Source: a virus. From it: DNA of 36,643 nucleotides. The notes beneath the pieces are model-generated. The model did not search any database. It had not been told where the DNA came from and worked only from the letters and a program-made list of their open reading frames with translations. The translations under genes and the position numbers were made by a program. The DNA is taken from positions 1 through 36,643 of the IMG/VR virus record IMGVR_UViG_3300031631_000010. The stretch is one strand, 5' to 3'. How positions within the stretch are numbered: the first letter of the stretch is position 1; each line of letters begins with the position of its first letter. Below are positions 30,840 to 36,643 of the stretch, in pieces.

Positions 30840-33800
30840 TGGCAGAAGAAACTAATAATACCTCAAGTGTCCCTCTGAGTATAGAGGATCAAATACGTAA
30901 CAGCTACGTTCCAAATAGAGCTGCTAGGGACCGCTTTGAGGCTACACCTGAAGCTCCTCAAGAGGAACAACTAGAAGCTCTACGTATAGAAACTGCACCT
31001 ATAATTGAACAAGAGACTGCCAATATAGCTAATGAGCAAAAGGGTTTCTTTAGTGAAGTTGGTGAATTCTTTACGGAAGCTGGTAAAGGGGCAGTAGAGG
31101 GTGTTATTGAAGAACCGGGTCAAGCACTTGGCTTACTTCCCGACAACTACTTTGGTTTTAAAGAACCTAAAGACTTTGGTGATAAGTTAGCTAGAGGAGC
31201 TGGACAAGCTTTCTCTTTCTTTATCCCAGCAGCTGGGGGTGTCCGTATAGGACTTAAGTTAGCTGGATTATTCCAGAAGTCAGGAAAGTTATCCAAAGCT
31301 GGAGCTTTCATAACCAATTCTACAGCAGGTGCTCTTACAGATGCCTTTGCATTTGATCCTAGAGATCCTAATGCTGCGGATCTAGCGTTAGCCCTTGGTG
31401 TAATCTCTAAAGACAGTAGAGCTGGAGCTGCTACAAAGGAGTTCTTAGCACAAAAGGACACAGACCCTGAAGCTACAGCTAGATTTAAAGCTGCTCTTAC
31501 TGGGTTGATAGCTGGTGGTTTAATTGATCTACTAATTAAAGCAACAGGGGCTACCAGAAGGGCATTTAAAAAGCCTAAAGTAGATCCTAATGATCCTAAC
31601 GTACCTAGTGGTCCTGCTGATCCTAGTGATCCTAAAGTGGACCCTAGTAAAGTTGACCCTAGTGGAGACGCACTAGGTAGTTCTCTACCCAAAGGAACAC
31701 AAGAAGCAGCTGATGAGCTTGCTGAAGGGTTTGTTGAAGGATTAGAGAAACTACGTAATGATGGTGATCCAAATAAGATTAATCCTATCAGAGAAGCTCT
31801 TCCTGATGAAGGCCCAGCTCGTAAACAAACTGCTGAAGAATACAATAATGATCCTAGAAGGATCTTTGAAGATGCTGAGGGTAATGCTCAAGATATCCCA
31901 GCTCCAATAGTAGAGATGCTAAACAAGCTAGGCCGTGGAGAAACAATTCCAGACCAGAACTTAGATGAACTACTGTCTGTGAACTTCTTAAAGTCTGGAG
32001 CATCTGCTGACATTAATAATGTTCTTCAGTTTATATCTAGATATATGGATGTTAAGGGATTAGTTAAGCCCTCTATTGCTACAGCTGATTTTGATATTGT
32101 AATACCTGAGATGCTGACAGACCTTGTACATGGAGATGCTGCAGCTATAACTAATATAACTGAAATCATACGTAAACAGACTCTTAGTACGAATGAATCT
32201 ATCAAACTTATAGGAACTGTCAAAGCTCTCAAGGCTATACAGCTTAGAAAACTAGCTAAGGCAAATACTGCTTTCGCTCAGAGTGCCTCACCAGCTGATA
32301 AACAGATTCGATTAAAAGAGATGCAGATTCTAAACACCCTACTCTTTAACGGTGCAGGACTGTCTAAGGCCACCTCAGACGCTCTGAGAGCATATGGTAA
32401 GATGGGGCCATCTATTGAGAACCCTGATATAGTTAAACATGCTGTACAACAGAGATTCGTAGAACCTGTTATCGAAATACAGCGCACAGCTGCAGGACAT
32501 ACGTCTAAACTTGATAGACTAGATAAGTTAGCTACTGAGGAAGTTAAGTCTCAAACTACTGGTGCTAAAGCAAGTACAGAGATTACAGATTCTTCATCAC
32601 TACTTGAGGTTACAGGTAAGGCTGGTCCTGGTAGGAAGCGTAAGTTCACTGTTAATACCTTTAAAGAAACTCCTACAGGTAAACGTATAGCATCTGCTAT
32701 TAAGAAACTAGAATCAACACTACTAAGTCTCAAACGTCCTGAACGTGGAGAACCCTTTCCTAAGAAGAAAGCTTTAAAAGACATTGCTAGTCCTGAACAG
32801 TTAGCTACTATCAACGCTATCAAGGCTGATATTAAACGTGTCAAAGGAGAACGAGACACCCTATTCAATAAATTTAAGAAAAATGCTAAGCCACAACTCA
32901 AGTTACGTAAGAAGTTCGAGAAACTCTCTAAAGAGATAGAGAAACTACAAGAAGGTATAGATCCTAGAGCTGAGAAGAGTCAAAGGGATCAAATAACTAG
33001 TCCTGATATAGCTACTCTACAGGCTGAACGTAATAAATTACTAGCTAAACTGAAGCCTCTAGATGAAACAGAGCGTATACTACAGAATCTTAATGATGAA
33101 TTCTCTGATCTACTAATTAAACGACTAGATAATGATTTTGGTACTGTAACTAAAGTAGAAAAGGAAGTTATAGGTAAAGATATAAGAGAAGCTATTAAGA
33201 GAGAGAAGGAAAGAGCTAAGGATGCTATTAGAAACTCAGAAATAGAAGAGGCATTCTCCCTTAGAGCCACTGCAGCAGAGCTTAAAGACATAGATGAGAT
33301 GACATTTAGTCAACAACGTACTCGATTAGCTGCTATGGATAGGGGATTTACATCTAAATCTTTTAAAGCTCTATCTGAAGTCTATGTTAATGGACTATTG
33401 TCTTCAGGTAAGACTATAGCTGTTGTTAATCCAATGGGTACTATGTCTTCAATTGTCTCTAGTATCTTTGAGAGATCCATAGCTGCCCTTAAAACGTCTT
33501 TAACAGGCAAGGGAGATGTGGACTTTCAAGAAGTAATCACTCTAAGCTGGAATTATATGGCAGGACTTCCTGATTTCTTTAGAGTTATGGGGAAAGCCTT
33601 ACGTCATGGTCCTTCAGATCCTAATTTTAAAGTGGATTACATGAATGTTAGGGATAGAGGTATCAGTAAAGAGGCTTTTAATGTAGGAGGAAACCTAGGG
33701 AAAGCTGTAGATTACGTAGGAACAGCTGTTAATCTTCCTGGTAAACTTCTAATATCCACTGATGAGGCTTTTAAAGCCCTTATAGGACGAGCTGAGCAGA

Positions 33801-35356
33801 GGGCATTGTCTTACCGTAAAGCTCGTAATGAGATAGGGTTAACTGGAGGTGTGGATAACAAGGCAGCTATTCAGAAGAGGACTCAAGAGATCCTTGATGA
33901 TGTATTAAATCATGAGGACATCTTAGAGCAAGCAAGAGCTTCAGCAGCTAAGAACACTTTTACTAACGTCCTACCTGATAGAATTGTTAAAGATGCCTTT
34001 GGTAAAGAACACCCAGTGCCGGGAGTAGCTAAGAGTATTAAGACTTTTATAGACCAAAGAGATCCAACAGGTATCTCTAGAATCTTTATTCCTTTCTTCC
34101 AGACCCCCGCTAATATCTTTAATTTTACCTTTGAGCGTACTCCTCTTATTAATAGATTCAGTAACTCTCTTAAACAAGAACTTAAGAGTACTGTTCCAGG
34201 TGTTAAAGAGTTAGCTGAGGCACGTATGGCTAGTGCTTGGGTTATCTGGGGAAGCCTTGCGACACTCGCTTATCAAGGTAACTTCACAGGTGCTCCCCCT
34301 AGAGATCCTGCATTAAGAAACACTATGGAACGCTCTATGGGTGGGCGTGGTTGGTGGAGTGCAGACTTTGGTAATGGTCTAAAGACTTATGATAGGTTTG
34401 ATCCCTTTGGATTGATCCTATCAGCATCAGCTATTGCTGCTAATATGATGAAAGGTATGACTAATCTGGCTGGACAGTATGTACGTGGAGACGATTCTGA
34501 TGCTATTGAAGAGAAGTACAATGAAGTTCTAATGGCTGGAGTTATAGGAGTATCGGAACTACTTAAAAATAAAACCTTTCTATCTAGTATAGGTGAACTG
34601 GTAGATGTATTCAGTACAGACGGTAGAAGTACTAGTAATACCCTTCGTAAGTTAGTTAGTTTTGATCCTCGAATAAGTTTATACTCCAGTTTACGCAGGG
34701 ATGTCACTAGATATAATGATCCCACTAGACCTGAGAAACTACAAGAACGAGAAACAGTAGGAGACACTCTGTTTGAAAGGTCTGTTAGTGGTATTACCAA
34801 TGAAATTGCTACAGTATTTCAAGAAGGTCTAGACTCTACTATGTTTGGTTGGGGAAATAGGTTTGCTATGAAGGACCTAGCGGGTAATGTAGTACAATAT
34901 CCCGGCACTAACCAAGAACTAGACGTTACATTAGGTGCAGTTCAGCATATGTTGTACCCTCTTAAGGGTCTTCAGAAGTCTAAAAGTCCTCTGATTAATA
35001 AACTTGCTGAGTTAGAATCTAAAATAGGACAACCTTCAGCCTTGCATAAAGTTAATGGAGTTATGTTAACTGATGAGGAGAAGGCTTTTACTATAGATAT
35101 ATGGACAAAACAGAATAAAATTCTTGATAAGATGGTCGTTGCCAAGGGTTTTAATCAGATTCCTCCTGAGATGCAATTAAGAATGCTAAAGAATCTTATT
35201 AATCAAAATAAACGTAATGCTATTGAAGTAGCTAAAGATAAATTTAGTAGACTTAAACAGTCAACACAAGAAGCCAAAGAAGATACATTTGAAAGACTTG
35301 TATCTCTTAATCCTGTCCAAGGATTTCAACCTCCAAATACTCAAGGAACTAACTAA
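30839..35356 (+). CDS. Internal virion protein D-like (T7 gp16-like), large ejection protein
   Basis: 1505 residues against 1318 in T7. The N-terminal region has amphipathic and hydrophobic segments (ARGAGQAFSFFIPAAGGVRI, TGLIAGGLIDLLIKATGA) but no lytic transglycosylase motif that I can see. An Asp/Pro-rich repeat linker lies at about residues 246-275 (VDPNDPNVPSGPADPSDPK). A long coiled coil spans roughly 640-830 (LKLRKKFEKLSKEIEKLQEG). The C-terminal part includes ISRIFIPFFQTPANIFNFTF and QYVRGDDSDAIEEKYNEV, blocks I associate with gp16-like ejection proteins. Role: DNA translocation channel. Confidence 0.87.
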   Translation: MAEETNNTSSVPLSIEDQIRNSYVPNRAARDRFEATPEAPQEEQLEALRIETAPIIEQETANIANEQKGFFSEVGEFFTEAGKGAVEGVIEEPGQALGLLPDNYFGFKEPKDFGDKLARGAGQAFSFFIPAAGGVRIGLKLAGLFQKSGKLSKAGAFITNSTAGALTDAFAFDPRDPNAADLALALGVISKDSRAGAATKEFLAQKDTDPEATARFKAALTGLIAGGLIDLLIKATGATRRAFKKPKVDPNDPNVPSGPADPSDPKVDPSKVDPSGDALGSSLPKGTQEAADELAEGFVEGLEKLRNDGDPNKINPIREALPDEGPARKQTAEEYNNDPRRIFEDAEGNAQDIPAPIVEMLNKLGRGETIPDQNLDELLSVNFLKSGASADINNVLQFISRYMDVKGLVKPSIATADFDIVIPEMLTDLVHGDAAAITNITEIIRKQTLSTNESIKLIGTVKALKAIQLRKLAKANTAFAQSASPADKQIRLKEMQILNTLLFNGAGLSKATSDALRAYGKMGPSIENPDIVKHAVQQRFVEPVIEIQRTAAGHTSKLDRLDKLATEEVKSQTTGAKASTEITDSSSLLEVTGKAGPGRKRKFTVNTFKETPTGKRIASAIKKLESTLLSLKRPERGEPFPKKKALKDIASPEQLATINAIKADIKRVKGERDTLFNKFKKNAKPQLKLRKKFEKLSKEIEKLQEGIDPRAEKSQRDQITSPDIATLQAERNKLLAKLKPLDETERILQNLNDEFSDLLIKRLDNDFGTVTKVEKEVIGKDIREAIKREKERAKDAIRNSEIEEAFSLRATAAELKDIDEMTFSQQRTRLAAMDRGFTSKSFKALSEVYVNGLLSSGKTIAVVNPMGTMSSIVSSIFERSIAALKTSLTGKGDVDFQEVITLSWNYMAGLPDFFRVMGKALRHGPSDPNFKVDYMNVRDRGISKEAFNVGGNLGKAVDYVGTAVNLPGKLLISTDEAFKALIGRAEQRALSYRKARNEIGLTGGVDNKAAIQKRTQEILDDVLNHEDILEQARASAAKNTFTNVLPDRIVKDAFGKEHPVPGVAKSIKTFIDQRDPTGISRIFIPFFQTPANIFNFTFERTPLINRFSNSLKQELKSTVPGVKELAEARMASAWVIWGSLATLAYQGNFTGAPPRDPALRNTMERSMGGRGWWSADFGNGLKTYDRFDPFGLILSASAIAANMMKGMTNLAGQYVRGDDSDAIEEKYNEVLMAGVIGVSELLKNKTFLSSIGELVDVFSTDGRSTSNTLRKLVSFDPRISLYSSLRRDVTRYNDPTRPEKLQERETVGDTLFERSVSGITNEIATVFQEGLDSTMFGWGNRFAMKDLAGNVVQYPGTNQELDVTLGAVQHMLYPLKGLQKSKSPLINKLAELESKIGQPSALHKVNGVMLTDEEKAFTIDIWTKQNKILDKMVVAKGFNQIPPEMQLRMLKNLINQNKRNAIEVAKDKFSRLKQSTQEAKEDTFERLVSLNPVQGFQPPNTQGTN

Positions 35357-36411
35357 TGGCATTCTACGCTAAAGACATATACACTGCGGATGGTAGTACT
35401 CAAAGTTTTGCAGTAACCTATCCATTTATCAGCAGAGACCATGTGTCTATAACGGCTGATGGTGTTGCTGCAACCTTTACATGGGTTAATGATGGTCAGA
35501 TTACCATCACTAGCCCTGCTTCTCTGTCTTCAGAGACTATAATTATTAAACGTAACACTAGTCCTACTAAACGCTTAGTTGATTACATAGATGGTAGTAA
35601 TCTAACTGAGGTTGACCTTGATTTAGACAGTAATCAAGCCTTCTATCTAGCTCAAGAGAACAATGATGAGCAGGGCTTAATAGACACTAACTCTGTAGCT
35701 ACCTCAACTAACATCTTGGTAGCTGATGGGACTGATTTTAACAGTGTAACTGTCACTGGGGATGTTACAATCACCAATGCTGGTGTCACAGCTATAGGTG
35801 CTGATAAGATTTCTGCTGCTAACATAGTAGATGAGGCAATTAACTCAGAACATTACACTGATGGTTCCATTGATACTGTACATATTGCAGACTTGAATGT
35901 AACCACAGGTAAACTAGCTAATGATGCTGTAACAGGAGCTAAGATAGCTCTATTTGATGATGCTTATGAGGCTACTTCAGCTCATATCCTAGTAGCTGAT
36001 GGTACTGACTTTGATAATGTAGCTGTTACAGGTGATATAGCTATCACTAATGCTGGGGTTACTTCTATTGCATCAGGAGTAGTTATCAATGCAGACATTA
36101 AGTCTGATGCTGCTATAGATGCTACTAAGATACACAGTGGTACTATCAGTAATACAGAATTTGGTTATCTTAATGGTGTAAGTTCTAATATTCAGACTCA
36201 ACTACAAGATATAGTAGCGGGTACAGTATCTGATGTACAGGATAATACGTTCAGAATTCAGGATAACGCTGACAATACTAAAGAAATAGCCTTTGAAGTA
36301 AGTGGTGTAGCTACAGGTACTACTCGCACGCTTACAATGCCTGATTCAGATGTAAATTTAGGTGGTATGTCTACTAACGGATTCGCAATAGCAATGGCTG
36401 TAGCACTTTAA
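35356..36411 (+). CDS. Tail fibre protein with T7 gp17-type N-terminal domain
   Basis: 351 residues. Residues 1-115 match the particle-anchoring domain of T7 gp17 (TADGSTQSFAVTYPFISRDH, KRLVDYIDGSNLTEVDLDLD). The rest is beta-rich with two copies of a 30-residue repeat, (N/H)ILVADGTDF then VTGD(V/I)xITNAGVT, at about 119-147 and 211-240. The end (LTMPDSDVNLGG) resembles fibre segments of marine podoviruses. It is much shorter than T7 gp17 (553), so the receptor-binding tip may be in a following gene. Start overlaps the gp16-like stop by one base. Confidence 0.9.
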   Translation: MAFYAKDIYTADGSTQSFAVTYPFISRDHVSITADGVAATFTWVNDGQITITSPASLSSETIIIKRNTSPTKRLVDYIDGSNLTEVDLDLDSNQAFYLAQENNDEQGLIDTNSVATSTNILVADGTDFNSVTVTGDVTITNAGVTAIGADKISAANIVDEAINSEHYTDGSIDTVHIADLNVTTGKLANDAVTGAKIALFDDAYEATSAHILVADGTDFDNVAVTGDIAITNAGVTSIASGVVINADIKSDAAIDATKIHSGTISNTEFGYLNGVSSNIQTQLQDIVAGTVSDVQDNTFRIQDNADNTKEIAFEVSGVATGTTRTLTMPDSDVNLGGMSTNGFAIAMAVAL

Positions 36412-36422
36412 AGGAGTTATAA

Positions 36423-36643
36423 ATGGCACAAGATTTTGAAAGACATATTGATCGAGTAACTGGGACATCTCCAGTCACTGTTTTTACAAGTGATTCTGAT
36501 GACACAGTAGTAGGTATTAGGTGTGCGAATATAGAGGCTACTGCTATCAATGTAGATGTTTATATCGTCAACAGCGCAGCTAATTACTACCTTATAAAAG
36601 GAGCACCAATTCCAGTAGGATCATCATTAGAGTTAATTGATGG
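36423..36643 (+). CDS. Small virion-type protein, 3' partial
   Basis: ATG 36423 after AAAGGAG; the window ends after 73 residues with no stop. The pattern FERHIDRVTGTSPVTVFTSD, VVGIRCANIEATAINVDVYI and LIKGAPIPVGSSLELIDG matches a family of small beta-rich proteins I know from marine phages next to tail fibre genes. These are probably trimeric surface or fibre-associated proteins. Function unproven. Confidence 0.7.
   Translation, partial: MAQDFERHIDRVTGTSPVTVFTSDSDDTVVGIRCANIEATAINVDVYIVNSAANYYLIKGAPIPVGSSLELID

Noticed and set aside
31147-31845. 232-residue open frame on the minus strand
   Set aside because: Ser/Leu/Pro/Gly-rich shadow of the gp16-like gene; no ribosome site, and no other minus-strand gene exists in the window.
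1-36643. tRNA genes, CRISPR arrays, integrase or insertion sequences
   Set aside because: I saw no tRNA cloverleaf with a GTTC-type T-loop, no regularly spaced repeats with spacers, and no recombinase or transposase motif.

Overview
The window is most of the genome of a T7-like podovirus (Autographiviridae-type). Every convincing gene reads on the + strand, genes are tightly packed with ATGA or short overlaps, and the order matches the T7 core: single-subunit RNA polymerase (6480-8876), SSB, endonuclease I, primase-helicase, DNA polymerase, HNH endonuclease, exonuclease, then portal, scaffold, capsid, tail tubes A and B, internal virion proteins 13 to 16 and tail fibre. A monomeric class II (B12-dependent) ribonucleotide reductase between the replication and structural genes, a DUF3310 protein and a GP88-family protein resemble marine podoviruses of cyanobacteria, SAR11 and roseobacters. 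No photosynthesis gene is present, so the host cannot be named from this window.

The sequence is circularly permuted relative to a T7-style map. It opens inside the terminase large subunit (lacking roughly its first 140 residues) and stops inside a virion gene just after the tail fibre. The missing part should hold further fibre or virion genes, lysis genes, small terminase and the start of terL.

Layout. 3-2241: terL end plus small late genes, including a 35-residue metallothionein-like peptide and a small protein resembling two ejection-region proteins. 2242-2944: about 700 bp with no secure gene, rich in hairpins and tandem repeats, where T7-like phages have their genome ends and early promoters. 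2945-6556: early region of small genes driven by several sigma-70-like promoters, with a GP88 protein, membrane micropeptides and an exported-looking protein. 6480-17179: RNA polymerase, replication and nucleotide genes. 17229-27450: head and tail genes with a terminator-like hairpin after the capsid module. 27450-36643: large ejection proteins, fibre and a truncated virion gene.

How the genes work together. Host polymerase would read the early genes from TTGACA promoters, and the phage polymerase would then read the rest. Endonuclease and exonuclease degrade host DNA, and the reductase converts the released ribonucleotides for the DNA polymerase. Particles are built from portal, scaffold, capsid, tube and ejection proteins and packaged by the terminase.

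Points most worth a second look: the CxC-repeat peptide; a DNA polymerase with a much reduced thioredoxin-binding segment; a lysozyme-like domain at the end of the gp15-like protein rather than in the gp16-like one; three small proteins sharing an MC start and a GL(Q/N)(I/L) end; a near-perfect 54-nt hairpin; helically phased tandem repeats ahead of the early genes; and a change of leucine codon use inside conserved enzyme cores.
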